Below the pieces are notes generated by a model. It ran no database searches, was not told where the DNA came from, and was given only the letters and a program-made list of their open reading frames with translations. Below are positions 9,035 to 17,155 of a stretch of 33,224 nt of DNA, piece after piece. Both the position numbers and the translations under genes were made by a program. Source of the DNA: Halopseudomonas sabulinigri (GTDB lineage Bacteria; Pseudomonadota; Gammaproteobacteria; Pseudomonadales; Pseudomonadaceae); contig DRHT01000033.1 in assembly GCA_011053055.1 (NCBI GenBank), forward strand, positions 1 to 33,224. Direction: 5' to 3'. How positions within the stretch are numbered: position 1 is the stretch's first letter; each line of letters opens with the position of its first letter.

Positions 9035-10066
9035 TCAAAACCCGGCTTCGGGATAAATAATCCGTTCTGCCTGCCGGTCTGCCACCTCAGCCGGCGAGCG
9101 GCCCTCGCCTTTGCTTTGCGCAAAAATGCTGTCCAGACGCTCACCGATCTGTTTGACCCGTGCGGCGATTTCGCCGTGCGCGACGCCGTTATGAGTTAAC
9201 GCCACATGCAGCAAGCCACCCGCGTTAATCACATAATCCGGGGCATAGAGAATGCCTCGAGCGTCCAGTTGGTCAGCCATATCGATATCAATCAATTGGT
9301 TATTGGCTGCACCTGCCACAGCAGCGCAGCGCAATAGCCCTATGCTGCGCTGATTGATCGCGCCGCCCAGTCCGCAAGGCGAGAAAATATCGCAGGGCGC
9401 CTCGTATACCGCGTCTAGCGCGAGCGGTTGTGCATCCAGCTCTTCTTCAGCAAGGCGTACCTTGCCATGATCCAGATCACTAACCATAAGTTCGGCGCCT
9501 TCGGCGTGCAGTAGCTGCGCTAGCGCATAGCCTACGTTGCCCAAACCTTGAACGGTAATACGCACACCGCTGAGGCTGTCCTGCCCCAATCGAGCCCGTA
9601 CTGCAGCACGCACGCCGGCCATGACACCCAGGGCGGTGTGGGGTGAGGGGTCACCCGCCTCAGTGGTGCTGGTTACATGGCCGGTTTGCTGGGCAATGCA
9701 GTCCATATCGGCGCTGCTGGTGCCGCTGTCCATGGCGGTGATATAGCCCCCGCGCAAGGATTCGATACAGCGACCAAAAGCCTCGAACAGCGCCGCGCGA
9801 TTGGCCACGTGTGGCGGTCGCAGAATGACGGCTTTGCCGCCGCCCTGATCCAGGCCAGCCAACGCGGCTTTGTAGCTCATGCCGCGGGCCAAACGCATGG
9901 CGTCGGCAACCGCATCATCAAGACTATTGTAGGGAAGGTAACGGCAGCCACCCAGCGCCGGCCCAAGGTGCGTGTTGTGGATAGCAACAATAGCTTCCAG
10001 CCCACTTGCCTGGTCTGAAAAGAAATGCAGCCCCTGCATACGCTCCGCCCGCATTGCTGTGAACAT
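9035..10066 (-). CDS. Glu/Leu/Phe/Val dehydrogenase family amino acid dehydrogenase
   Basis: A 343-residue NAD-dependent amino acid dehydrogenase, closest in length to leucine/phenylalanine/valine dehydrogenases. Visible features are the N-terminal catalytic domain with HNTHLGPALGGCR, the lysines in SYKAAL (K66) and GGGKAV (K78), an aspartate in DSGTS, and a Rossmann domain with GLGNVG and the acidic residue in VSDLD. These enzymes oxidatively deaminate a branched-chain or aromatic L-amino acid to the 2-oxo acid. Which amino acid is used here is not decided by these motifs. ATG 10066 has ribosome binding site GGAGAGG. The gene is divergent from the Tim44-like gene, with a 112-base shared upstream region. 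Confidence 0.88.
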   Translation of the reverse strand: MFTAMRAERMQGLHFFSDQASGLEAIVAIHNTHLGPALGGCRYLPYNSLDDAVADAMRLARGMSYKAALAGLDQGGGKAVILRPPHVANRAALFEAFGRCIESLRGGYITAMDSGTSSADMDCIAQQTGHVTSTTEAGDPSPHTALGVMAGVRAAVRARLGQDSLSGVRITVQGLGNVGYALAQLLHAEGAELMVSDLDHGKVRLAEEELDAQPLALDAVYEAPCDIFSPCGLGGAINQRSIGLLRCAAVAGAANNQLIDIDMADQLDARGILYAPDYVINAGGLLHVALTHNGVAHGEIAARVKQIGERLDSIFAQSKGEGRSPAEVADRQAERIIYPEAGF

Positions 10067-10178
10067 TTAGGCCTCTCCTGCTTTTGCTGGTTGTCTGAAA
10101 CAACAATACACACTAATCCTATTCGTTACCCGTGACGCTTTGGCAAACTAGCAGCTCTTAAATCCGGAGAAGTGAAAC

Positions 10179-11021
10179 ATGCGCTGGCTAATGCCCTTTC
10201 TAACCGTATTACTGATGATCACTGTCAGCGTGCCCGACGCCGAAGCCCGTCGCATGGGCGGTGGCAAAAGCTTCGGCAGCACCCCGAGCCATCAGAGTCA
10301 GCCAGCTCAGCGCCAGCAGGCTCCGCGTGATCAGCAAGCCGCAGCAGGCAAGCAAACCGGCGCCGCAGCCGCTAGCTCGGGTGCCAGTCGTTGGCTCGGA
10401 CCGCTGGCCGGTATCGCCGCTGGTGGGCTGCTGGCCTCGATGTTTTTTGGCGATGGCTTCGAAGGCTTTCAGCTATTCGACATTCTGATCCTCGGATTGA
10501 TTGCTTTCATGCTGTTCAAATTGTTCAGCCGCCGCCAGCAGCCACAGTTGCAACCGGCCGGTGGTGCACCCATGCAGCGCGAGGCAGCGCCTCAGTACGA
10601 GGCAGCGTCGGCCGCCAGCACTCAGTTTCGTGCTGTACCCGCGCAACAGGATGCACCGGCCTGGTTTGACGCGGAGCTGTTTCTGCGCGCCGCCACAGAG
10701 CACTTTTACACCCTGCAGCGTCATTGGCGCGACGGCGACACTGCCGGCATGGCCGAATATCTCAACCCGCAGCTGCTGACACAATTAATGCAGGCACGCG
10801 AGGAACAACCACCTACCGCCAACGGCTTTGTCGACGACCTCGACGTTCGCTTGGATGGGATTACCCAGACCCAGGGGCGGACACTGGTGACGGTTAGCTT
10901 TACCGGCCTAGACCGCGACAGTGCTGAAGACCCCGGACATGGGTTTGACGAAAGCTGGGCGCTAGAACGCGCCGACGGGGAAGGTCAACCATGGATCATT
11001 ACCGGGATCAGGCAGAACTGA
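10179..11021 (+). CDS. Tim44-like domain membrane protein
   Basis: A 280-residue protein with an N-terminal signal or anchor segment (residues 4-23) followed by the RRMGGGKSFG motif common to bacterial Tim44-like proteins. A low-complexity Gln/Ala/Ser stretch (about 35-70) leads to hydrophobic segments around 72-90 and 96-113. The C-terminal Tim44-like domain (about 155-280) includes FLRAATEHFYTLQRHWRDGD and GRTLVTVSFTGLDRD. In mitochondria Tim44 tethers the import motor; the role of the bacterial relatives is not established. The ribosome binding site CCGGAGAAG sits 9 bases before ATG 10179. A GC-rich hairpin and a terminator follow. Confidence 0.85.
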   Translation: MRWLMPFLTVLLMITVSVPDAEARRMGGGKSFGSTPSHQSQPAQRQQAPRDQQAAAGKQTGAAAASSGASRWLGPLAGIAAGGLLASMFFGDGFEGFQLFDILILGLIAFMLFKLFSRRQQPQLQPAGGAPMQREAAPQYEAASAASTQFRAVPAQQDAPAWFDAELFLRAATEHFYTLQRHWRDGDTAGMAEYLNPQLLTQLMQAREEQPPTANGFVDDLDVRLDGITQTQGRTLVTVSFTGLDRDSAEDPGHGFDESWALERADGEGQPWIITGIRQN

Positions 11022-11038
11022 GCGCGCCTCGGGCGCGC
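11022..11038 (+). other. GC-rich stem-loop after the Tim44-like gene
   Basis: GCGCGCC (11022-11028) pairs perfectly with GGCGCGC (11032-11038) across the loop TCG. No T-run follows; the heptamer array starts immediately after it. It could be an mRNA 3' end protector or a half-decayed terminator. Confidence 0.6.
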
Positions 11039-11071
11039 TAGAAGCTAGAAGCTAGAAGCTAGAAGCTAGAA
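11039..11071 (+). repeat. TAGAAGC tandem heptamer repeat, four copies plus five bases
   Basis: TAGAAGC is repeated exactly at 11039, 11046, 11053 and 11060, followed by TAGAA. The array lies between the stem-loop at 11022 and the terminator at 11081, outside coding sequence. Confidence 0.9.
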
Positions 11072-11080
11072 AAAGTGAGA

Positions 11081-11112
11081 AGCCCGGGCCGGAGATCGGT
11101 TCGGGCTTTTTT
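11081..11112 (+). terminator. Terminator between convergent Tim44-like and roxR genes
   Basis: AGCCCG (11081-11086) pairs with CGGGCT (11102-11107), followed by T6. On the minus strand the same stem is followed by a weaker T-run, so it may also serve roxR. Confidence 0.75.
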
Positions 11113-11127
11113 GTTGCTTGAAGCTTA

Positions 11128-11682
11128 TCAGCGCCTGACAGGCCGCTTCTGCAACTTGCGCTGCAGTGTGCGCCGGTGCATACCCAGCGCACGCGCCGTC
11201 GCTGAGATATTGCCATCGTGCTCGGCCAATACCCGTTGAATGTGCTCCCATTGCAGCCGGTCAACCGACATCGGGTGATCAGGCACAAGCGTCTCCGGGT
11301 CAGCCTGATCAGACAAAAGCGCAGTCAACACGTCATCCGCGTCGGCGGGCTTGCACAGATAATTGCAGGCACCGCGTTTGATCGCTTCTACCGCAGTGGC
11401 AATGCTGGAATAGCCGGTAAGGATGACGATCTTCAGGTCGGGGTAGAGCTCCAGCAGGCGCGGCATCAGCACCAGCCCGGAGTCACCTTCCATCTTCAGA
11501 TCAAGCACGGCAAAATCCGGCTGCCGCTCGCGGGCAATTTGCATCGCCTCCTCAGCGCCACCCGCCGTGTCTACCCGCAGGCCGCGACGACTCAATGCTC
11601 GCGCCAGCACCCGAGTAAAGGTTGGATCATCATCTACCAACAGCAGCAACGGCTGCTCTTCCGGGGTCAACTCATCGCTCAT
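11128..11682 (-). CDS. roxR: Response regulator of the RoxR/RegA/PrrA type
   Basis: A 184-residue DNA-binding response regulator. The receiver domain (about residues 10-130) has the acidic cluster VDDDP (17-19), the phospho-acceptor D61 in VLDLKMEGDSGL, Thr in ILTGYSS and Lys in LCKPAD. The C-terminal Fis-type helix-turn-helix has the RegA/RoxR signature NISATARALGMHRRTLQRKL. Known members control respiratory oxidases and redox-responsive genes. ATG 11682 is chosen because AGGAG lies 7 bases upstream; the longer frame would need a TTG start. The gene overlaps the 3' end of roxS by 11 bases, so the pair is translationally coupled. Confidence 0.9.
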   Translation of the reverse strand: MSDELTPEEQPLLLLVDDDPTFTRVLARALSRRGLRVDTAGGAEEAMQIARERQPDFAVLDLKMEGDSGLVLMPRLLELYPDLKIVILTGYSSIATAVEAIKRGACNYLCKPADADDVLTALLSDQADPETLVPDHPMSVDRLQWEHIQRVLAEHDGNISATARALGMHRRTLQRKLQKRPVRR

Positions 11683-12967
11683 GCCTGATCTCCTGTGCAA
11701 TCGGCAATTTCACTTCGGTCAAGGTACCACCTTCATCCTGATTAAATAGCCTTACCGTGCCGCCGATTCGTTCAACCGCTGCCTGACTCAAAAACAAACC
11801 GAGGCCAAAGCCTTTTTTTCCCTTGGTGGTCAAAAAGGCGGTGCCCAGTTGCTCGGCAATGTGTAACGGCACGCCGGGGCCCCGGTCATGAATACTCAGG
11901 GTAATGCAACGTTGATCCCATGCAAGGCTGATGCGAATGCCCTCAGGGCAGGCGTCGGCGGCATTATTCAGCAGGTTCAACATCGCCTGCCCCAGCTCCG
12001 GACTGGCCTGAAGACTAGGTACCTCTCCAGTCGGCAGTGGCTGCCATTGCCATGACACCTCCGGGCGCATCAGTTGCCAACGTGCCAGCATCGCCCGCAG
12101 CCAGTCATCGGCGAGCTCTACCCTTTCTGGCTGACGGCGGTTATCTTCGGCGCTGCGCACCATGTGCTGCAGGCTTTCCTTGCAAAGCTTGACCTGCTCC
12201 TGCAGCAACGCTAGGTCCTCTTGCAACGCGGGCTCTGCGTAATCCTTTCTCAGGTCCTTGAGCAATACGCTCATGGTCGACAGCGGCGTCGACAATTCAT
12301 GTGCGGCGCCCGCCGCGACACTGGCGATGCCCAGTAACTGCGCGTCGCGAATACTCTGCTCTCGGCGTTCCGCGAGTCTGCCGGCATGCTGACGCAACGC
12401 ATCCGCCATACGCACCACGAACAGACTGATTAAACCGGCGCTCATCGCGAAGTTAAGCCACATACCGATCACGTGCAGGCTTACCAAGCCACCGCCGAGG
12501 GGAATATCGAAGGCCGCTAGCGGCACATACCACACTAACAATGCGCTGTATGAGGTAACCGCTACGACTGCCAGCACGGCGGTAAAGAACCACGGCAAAG
12601 TGGCAGCTGCAATGGTCAGGGGCACCAAATAATAGGAAACAAAAGGGTTGGTCGGCCCGCCTGAGTAGTACAGCAGCACGCTATGAATAAACATGTCGAA
12701 CAACAGCTGCAAGGCATATTCGATACTGGTTACCGGCCAACCACGCCCAAGCCGCAGCAGCGTTAAAATACTGACCAGCGCAGACCCACCAAGCGCCAGC
12801 AGCAACGGCCCCCAAGGTAAACTTAGCCAGCCGCTAAGGTACGCAGCCATCACCGACACACTTTGCGCCAGCAACACCAACAAACGAATAAGAATAAGGC
12901 GCCAGAGATTCTGACGTGATGGCGACAAGGCCAGGGTATTTGGGCTCATGAATGATCGCTTGGACAT
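11672..12967 (-). CDS. roxS: Redox sensor histidine kinase of the RoxS/RegB/PrrB type
   Basis: A 431-residue membrane kinase. Six hydrophobic segments fill about residues 20-190. The RegB-type quinone-site motif GGxxNPF is present as GGPTNPF (103-109). The H-box AAGAAHELSTPLSTM places the phosphorylated His at 223. ATP-binding boxes follow: NLLNNAADA (N), DRGPGVP (G1) and TTKGKKGFGLGLFLS (G2). C262 in VKLCKES is a plausible counterpart of the redox-active Cys described in RegB, by position only. The kinase passes phosphate to the RoxR product encoded downstream. Start: ATG 12967 has GGAG 6 bases upstream; ATG 12949 is possible but has no clear ribosome binding site. The neighbouring SIMPL gene is divergent. 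Confidence 0.9.
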   Translation of the reverse strand: MSKRSFMSPNTLALSPSRQNLWRLILIRLLVLLAQSVSVMAAYLSGWLSLPWGPLLLALGGSALVSILTLLRLGRGWPVTSIEYALQLLFDMFIHSVLLYYSGGPTNPFVSYYLVPLTIAAATLPWFFTAVLAVVAVTSYSALLVWYVPLAAFDIPLGGGLVSLHVIGMWLNFAMSAGLISLFVVRMADALRQHAGRLAERREQSIRDAQLLGIASVAAGAAHELSTPLSTMSVLLKDLRKDYAEPALQEDLALLQEQVKLCKESLQHMVRSAEDNRRQPERVELADDWLRAMLARWQLMRPEVSWQWQPLPTGEVPSLQASPELGQAMLNLLNNAADACPEGIRISLAWDQRCITLSIHDRGPGVPLHIAEQLGTAFLTTKGKKGFGLGLFLSQAAVERIGGTVRLFNQDEGGTLTEVKLPIAQEIRHER

Positions 12968-13101
12968 GCCAGACTCCAGTATAGGCGCGTGAGGCCGCAG
13001 CCTCGCGCGACACAGGGTCGCACAATGCAACGATTCAGGGGAGAGTGGAACCAGTGCAACTCGATCATGTCTGATTCACCATTACCAAGGAGACCCACTT
13101 T

Positions 13102-13809
13102 ATGCGTTCACTTCACCTTCCTTTATCCGGCCTCATGCTGGGCATGAGTCTGCTGGCCGCCGGCGCCCAGGCGGAGCCGATGCGCTACAACCAGGTTTCA
13201 CTGCATGCGCAGGTTGAACAATCGGTCAACCATGACACCATGCGCGTGACGCTATTTACCGAAGCGCAGGACAAGGATCCAGCCAAGCTGGCCGAGCAGA
13301 TTACCCGTACTCTGAACGACGGATTAAAAACCGCTCGGGCACAGGACCAAGTTGAGGTCAGCAGCGGTAACCGCAGCAGCCAGCCGGTCTACGACGAAAA
13401 GCGCGAGAACATCATTGGTTGGCGGGAGCGCGGCGAAATTATCATTGAGGGCAGCGACTTTGCCGCTATCTCAACGCTGACTGGCGAGCTGCTAGGCGAT
13501 CTGAGCCTGGCAGACATGCAGTTCAGCTTGTCCGCCGAGAGCCGCAGCAGCACCGAAGACGCCTTGGTTGCGGACGCGATCGAAGCGTTCAAGTCACGTG
13601 CCAACATTGCTACGCGTAGCCTCGGCGGGGCCGGCTACAAAATCGTCAATCTGAATCTCAACACCCAGTTCATGCAGCCTATGCGCTACCGTGGGCAGCA
13701 AAAAATGGCGATGGCCGCTGACATGGAAATGAGCAGCCCAGAGGTAGAGGGTGGGCAATCCGATGTCACCGTCAGTGCCGATGGCACCATCGAAGTTCAG
13801 GGCCTCTGA
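13102..13809 (+). CDS. SIMPL-domain (DUF541) periplasmic protein
   Basis: A 235-residue secreted protein. It has a clear signal peptide (basic start, hydrophobic core about residues 8-22, cleavage near AGAQA-EP at about 25). The mature part matches the SIMPL/DUF541 family: VSLHAQVEQSVNHDTMRVTLFTEAQ, NRSSQPVYDEK and, near the end, a stretch ending in DVTVSADGTIEVQG. Family members are periplasmic or outer-membrane associated and have been linked to oxidative stress and chaperone-like roles, but no activity can be assigned here. The ribosome binding site AAGGAG precedes ATG 13102. It is divergent from roxS and ends in a strong bidirectional hairpin. Confidence 0.88.
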   Translation: MRSLHLPLSGLMLGMSLLAAGAQAEPMRYNQVSLHAQVEQSVNHDTMRVTLFTEAQDKDPAKLAEQITRTLNDGLKTARAQDQVEVSSGNRSSQPVYDEKRENIIGWRERGEIIIEGSDFAAISTLTGELLGDLSLADMQFSLSAESRSSTEDALVADAIEAFKSRANIATRSLGGAGYKIVNLNLNTQFMQPMRYRGQQKMAMAADMEMSSPEVEGGQSDVTVSADGTIEVQGL

Positions 13810-13821
13810 TCTGAACTGCGT

Positions 13822-13850
13822 ACTGAGCTGCGTACGCGCAGCTCAGTTTT
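13822..13850 (+). terminator. Strong hairpin terminator after the SIMPL gene
   Basis: An 11-base stem ACTGAGCTGCG / CGCAGCTCAGT (13822-13832 and 13837-13847) with loop TACG runs into T4. It sits between convergent genes. Confidence 0.8.
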
Positions 13851-13862
13851 GAAGCTGCCCTT

Positions 13863-14078
13863 TCAAGGCCGCATAAAAGCGTACTCTTCATCCTCGTCAA
13901 GATTATCCGCCTGAAATTTAAGCTCGCTGGCAATGTCATCCATGCTACGGGCACGACGATAAACCGCGATCACTTCCGTCATCATCGCCCGCGCAAACGC
14001 CTGTTCGTCGTAACCCTCAGCTAACGCCTGCTCAACACCCTGAGCCATCACCGCTTTTGCCACTTTATATACCGACAT
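13863..14078 (-). CDS. Small conserved-type protein of unknown function
   Basis: A 71-residue, probably all-helical soluble protein with an acidic C-terminus (DNLDEDEEY). It has Ala-rich helices (VAKAVMAQGVEQALAEGYDE) and no Cys or metal-binding motif. ATG 14078 has AAGGAG close upstream (read on the minus strand), which supports real translation. It lies between the SIMPL gene (convergent) and a membrane-protein gene reading the same way 59 bases upstream. Small proteins of this kind occur next to roxSR in Pseudomonas by my recollection of gene order. I do not recognise a domain. Confidence 0.65.
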   Translation of the reverse strand: MSVYKVAKAVMAQGVEQALAEGYDEQAFARAMMTEVIAVYRRARSMDDIASELKFQADNLDEDEEYAFMRP

Positions 14079-14137
14079 TCTCGCTCTCCTTAAAACTGCA
14101 TTTCATCACGCAACCCACGCCAGTATGTTGATCTGTC

Positions 14138-14824
14138 TCAGGGTTTATCGTTGGAATCAAAGGGCTCCTGCAGGTAGCGGTCGCTGTTGAAGGTGTCTAC
14201 CCAGTCAGGATAAAACACAATCAGCGCGGCCACCGCGGTGCCGTTGATAAAGGCCTCCGGAAACATCACCAATAACAGATATCCAAATAGCTCGAGAATA
14301 CTATTCGGTGCCTGAATGCTGCCCGACCACTGCAGCAGCCCTATACCCACGAGCACAGTAGCGGCAGCAGCCAAGCCTGCAGCAAAAAAACCGCTGATAA
14401 AAATATAAAGGAAAAGATTACGCGGCTGAAAGGACTCCAGCGTGCGGCTCAGCAGAAGAGTAATACCAACCGGCACCAGTATACGTAACAGACCATTGGC
14501 ACCCAGGGCAGAAAGATCGTCCAGCCCCAAGAGGCAAAGCCCAAGCTGAGCCAGGCTGCCAGCCACAATCGCCAGTGGCCAATCGAGTATCAGCATCACC
14601 GCAGTCAGCCCAATAAAGTGCACGGTCAGGCCGTTGTCGAATTCGCGGCGCACCAGCCAAAGCGCAAACAGCGCGAAAACGCTGCCAAAAAAAAGGTGTT
14701 GACGCCGACTATCGGTGATCAGCTCAACCCAACGCACCCGCTTCAGCGCCCACAGCAGCGCGAGTGCATAAAGCAGCGCACAGAGCAGCAGTTGGCTAGA
14801 GGTCAACAACGCAGCAGAGAGCAT
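14138..14824 (-). CDS. Polytopic inner membrane protein, CbiM-like permease family
   Basis: A 228-residue protein with about seven hydrophobic segments. The loop HFIGLTAVMLILDWPLAIVAG and the late segment FGYLLLVMFPEAFINGTAVAAL resemble energy-coupling-factor (CbiM-type) permeases and their uncharacterised COG3235 relatives. The conserved N-terminal Met-His metal-binding start of true CbiM proteins is not seen, and no cobalt or nickel ABC genes are nearby, so a cobalt or nickel role is not supported. Start: ATG 14824 has AGAGG 7 bases upstream; the frame extends upstream to 14920, but that extension has Cys- and Pro-rich sequence unlike a start. Function uncertain. Confidence 0.75.
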   Translation of the reverse strand: MLSAALLTSSQLLLCALLYALALLWALKRVRWVELITDSRRQHLFFGSVFALFALWLVRREFDNGLTVHFIGLTAVMLILDWPLAIVAGSLAQLGLCLLGLDDLSALGANGLLRILVPVGITLLLSRTLESFQPRNLFLYIFISGFFAAGLAAAATVLVGIGLLQWSGSIQAPNSILELFGYLLLVMFPEAFINGTAVAALIVFYPDWVDTFNSDRYLQEPFDSNDKP

Positions 14825-15007
14825 GAGCAACCTCTTGATCAAGAGCAGCAGATGATAGCAGCCGGCCGAAAAAATCTCAGGTTCGACCGGTTTTCGACTG
14901 AGGCATGGGCACTGATGCAATAACCCCCGCCAAGGACTAGAATGATCACATAGTCAGTCAAGCCTCCGCGCAGCAATGCACTGCGCCACCGTATAAAAGG
15001 TCACGCC

Positions 15008-15184
15008 ATGCCTAGCCGCCTGAACCCGCAAGACCAACAACGGGTCGACGAGTACCTCGCCTCACCAATACACCAAGTGCAGCGACGCCCTTTTAAAGTA
15101 TGGATCATGCTCGCACTGGTCGTAGGCTCGGTAGTGGTCCTCGGTCTGCTCGCGCGCGTGTTGGGCCAACTGGTAGTGACCTGA
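15008..15184 (+). CDS. DUF3094 family small membrane protein
   Basis: A 58-residue protein. Its start MPSRLNPQDQQRVDEYLASP, the following HQVQRRPFKVW, and a single C-terminal membrane helix (about residues 32-57) match the DUF3094 family of pseudomonads. AAAGG lies 8 bases before the ATG, and TATAAA is seen just upstream. It ends 77 bases before ndh and reads the same way, an arrangement that suggests a link to the respiratory NADH dehydrogenase. That link is an inference; the family has no known function. No other start fits the family. Confidence 0.82.
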   Translation: MPSRLNPQDQQRVDEYLASPIHQVQRRPFKVWIMLALVVGSVVVLGLLARVLGQLVVT

Positions 15185-15261
15185 AGCAGCCCGAAGAGCT
15201 ACCAAAGCTTGTATCAGCCTGACTGACGCCTGGCTTCCTACACTTCCGTGAGTAAACACGC

Positions 15262-16584
15262 ATGTCAGACGCAGAAAACGTTAATCAGCCACCCCGCATC
15301 TTAGTCGTTGGCGGCGGTGCTGGTGGCCTGGAGCTGGCCACCACCTTGGGCCGTAAACTGGGCAAGAAAGGTAAAGCGAAGGTTACGTTGATCGATACCA
15401 ACATGACCCACATCTGGAAACCGTTACTTCATGAGGTCGCGGCCGGCTCACTAAACTCCACCGATGATGAGCTCAACTACGTCGCCCAAGCCAAATGGAA
15501 CCATTTCAACTTCCAGCTTGGCGCCATGACGGCGCTGGATCGTGAGCAACGCTGTATAACCTTGGCTCCCCTTCTGGATGAAAAAGGTAACGAGCTGGTT
15601 GCCAGCCGCACGCTGAATTATGACTATCTGGTGATTTCGGTCGGTAGCACCACCAACGACTTCAATACACCCGGTGCTGCCGAACACTGCCTGTTTCTGG
15701 ATACCCGCGCGCAAGCCGAGCGCTTTCATCGCTCGCTACTCAATCAGTACATGAAGACTCAAGCCAACGATCTACAGATTCCCGGCCAGCAAATCAACGT
15801 CGCCATCATTGGTGCCGGCGCAACCGGGGTTGAGCTTTCTGCCGAGCTACACCACGCGGCGCAGATGCTGCGCGCCTACGGCTTTGACCGCATTAACCCC
15901 GAAGACCTGAACATCAACATCATTGAGGCCAGTGAGCGGCTGCTACCCGCCTTGCCGGAGCGCATCAGCGGACCGGTAACCCAGGTACTCAAGGACCTGG
16001 GTGTCAAACTGCATACCGGCTCGGCAGTGAAGGAAGTGAAAGAAGATCGCCTAGTGCTGGCGAACGGCGAAGAGATACCGGCCACACTCAAGGTCTGGGC
16101 TGCGGGGATTCGCGCGCCTGCCTTTCTGGCCAGTTTGGGCCTACCGACCAATCGCATCAATCAGCTGGAAGTTGAACGCACCTTGCTGGTGAAAGGCGAA
16201 GACCGGATTTACGCCTTTGGCGACTGTGCCGCCTGCCCGATGGGCGATGAGGGCCGCTTTGTACCACCGCGCGCTCAGGCCGCTCACCAGCAGGCTAGCC
16301 TATTGGCCAAAAACCTGCGCAAGCTACTGGACGGTAAACCGCAGGAAGAATACAGCTACCGCGATTACGGCTCGCTGATTTCGCTGTCGAGCTTCAGCGC
16401 GGTCGGCAATCTTATGGGCAACCTGACAGGCAATGTGATGCTGGAGGGCCGTCTGGCTCGGATGTTTTACGTTTCGCTCTACCGTCTACACCAGATGGCG
16501 CTGTACGGCTTCCCACGCACCATGATGCTCATGCTAAGCGACACCTTCGGCCGATCTACCGAACCACGCCTAAAGCTGCACTGA
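15262..16584 (+). CDS. ndh: NADH dehydrogenase, type II
   Basis: A 440-residue membrane-associated flavoenzyme that passes electrons from NADH to ubiquinone without pumping protons. The FAD site is GGGAGG (17-22) in ILVVGGGAGGLELA. The NADH site is IIGAGATGVELSAEL (about 180-195). The second FAD segment is RIYAFGDCAACP, followed by PPRAQAAHQQA. The C-terminal helix region (ARMFYVSLYRLHQMALYGFPR) is the membrane-anchoring part. The length matches E. coli Ndh. It is probably co-transcribed with the DUF3094 gene. Confidence 0.95.
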   Translation: MSDAENVNQPPRILVVGGGAGGLELATTLGRKLGKKGKAKVTLIDTNMTHIWKPLLHEVAAGSLNSTDDELNYVAQAKWNHFNFQLGAMTALDREQRCITLAPLLDEKGNELVASRTLNYDYLVISVGSTTNDFNTPGAAEHCLFLDTRAQAERFHRSLLNQYMKTQANDLQIPGQQINVAIIGAGATGVELSAELHHAAQMLRAYGFDRINPEDLNINIIEASERLLPALPERISGPVTQVLKDLGVKLHTGSAVKEVKEDRLVLANGEEIPATLKVWAAGIRAPAFLASLGLPTNRINQLEVERTLLVKGEDRIYAFGDCAACPMGDEGRFVPPRAQAAHQQASLLAKNLRKLLDGKPQEEYSYRDYGSLISLSSFSAVGNLMGNLTGNVMLEGRLARMFYVSLYRLHQMALYGFPRTMMLMLSDTFGRSTEPRLKLH

Positions 16585-16594
16585 GGCACTGAGA

Positions 16595-16620
16595 GGCGCA
16601 GCTAGCTGCGCCCTCCCCTT
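16595..16620 (+). terminator. Likely terminator after ndh
   Basis: GGCGCAG (16595-16601) pairs with CTGCGCC (16606-16612) across CTAG, followed by a pyrimidine-rich stretch rather than a clean T-run. The rest of the gap up to the tRNA genes shows nothing I can name. Confidence 0.5.
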
Positions 16621-16832
16621 ACTTCCCTCGCACATCTACCCCGCAACCGTGAAAATCCATTTTGCTGAATAGCCAGGCACGATAAATCCGCGGCGAACAG
16701 CGCCGAGCAGACATAGCAAAGCCGAAAACAGATAATGCAGAGAAAAAGCTAATGGGGAAAAGCAGGTGCCGCTCGAAGGAGCGATAAACTAAAAGGACAT
16801 TACTGGAGAGGGGGCTTACTGAAAGGTATGAG

Positions 16833-16908
16833 TGGTGGGTCGTGTAGGATTCGAACCTACGACCAATTGGTTAAAAGCCAACTGCTCTACCAACTGAGCT
16901 AACGACCC
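16833..16908 (-). tRNA. tRNA-Lys (anticodon TTT)
   Basis: Read on the minus strand the 76 bases begin GGGTCGTTAGCTCAGTTGG, have the anticodon loop CTTTTAA, the T-loop GGTTCGAATCC and an encoded CCA end. The acceptor stem GGGTCGT/ACGACCC is complete. It is the last gene of the three-tRNA operon. Confidence 0.97.
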
Positions 16909-16923
16909 AATGCTCAAAAAAAA

Positions 16924-17000
16924 TGGTCGGGGTAGAGGGATTCGAACTCTCGACATCCTGCTCCCAAAGCAGGCGCGCTACCAGGCTGCGCTATACCCCG
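16924..17000 (-). tRNA. tRNA-Pro (anticodon TGG)
   Basis: This 77-base minus-strand gene begins CGGGGTATAGCGCAGCCTGG, has the anticodon loop CTTTGGG, the T-arm GAGTTCGAATC and an encoded CCA. The acceptor stem CGGGGTA/TACCCCG pairs fully. It lies 15 bases from tRNA-Lys. Confidence 0.97.
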
Positions 17001-17014
17001 AACTTGCTTAGAAG

Positions 17015-17090
17015 TGGCTCCGCGACCAGGACTCGAACCTGGGACCCAATGATTAACAGTCATTTGCTCTACCAACTGAGCTATCGCGGA
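17015..17090 (-). tRNA. tRNA-Asn (anticodon GTT)
   Basis: This 76-base minus-strand gene begins TCCGCGATAGCTCAGTTGG, has the anticodon loop CTGTTAA, the T-arm GGTTCGAGTCC and an encoded CCA. It is the first gene of the operon, 14 bases before tRNA-Pro. Confidence 0.97.
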
Positions 17091-17155
17091 ATTACCTTCA
17101 AAACATCTCAACCCGAGTAGTGGTTGGTGCCACATATCCCCTGCTGAGGCGCGCC

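Noticed and set aside
16833-17090. tRNA cluster as an integration site for a genomic island
   Set aside because: All three tRNA genes are intact, with no duplicated tRNA 3' end nearby and no integrase gene in the window.
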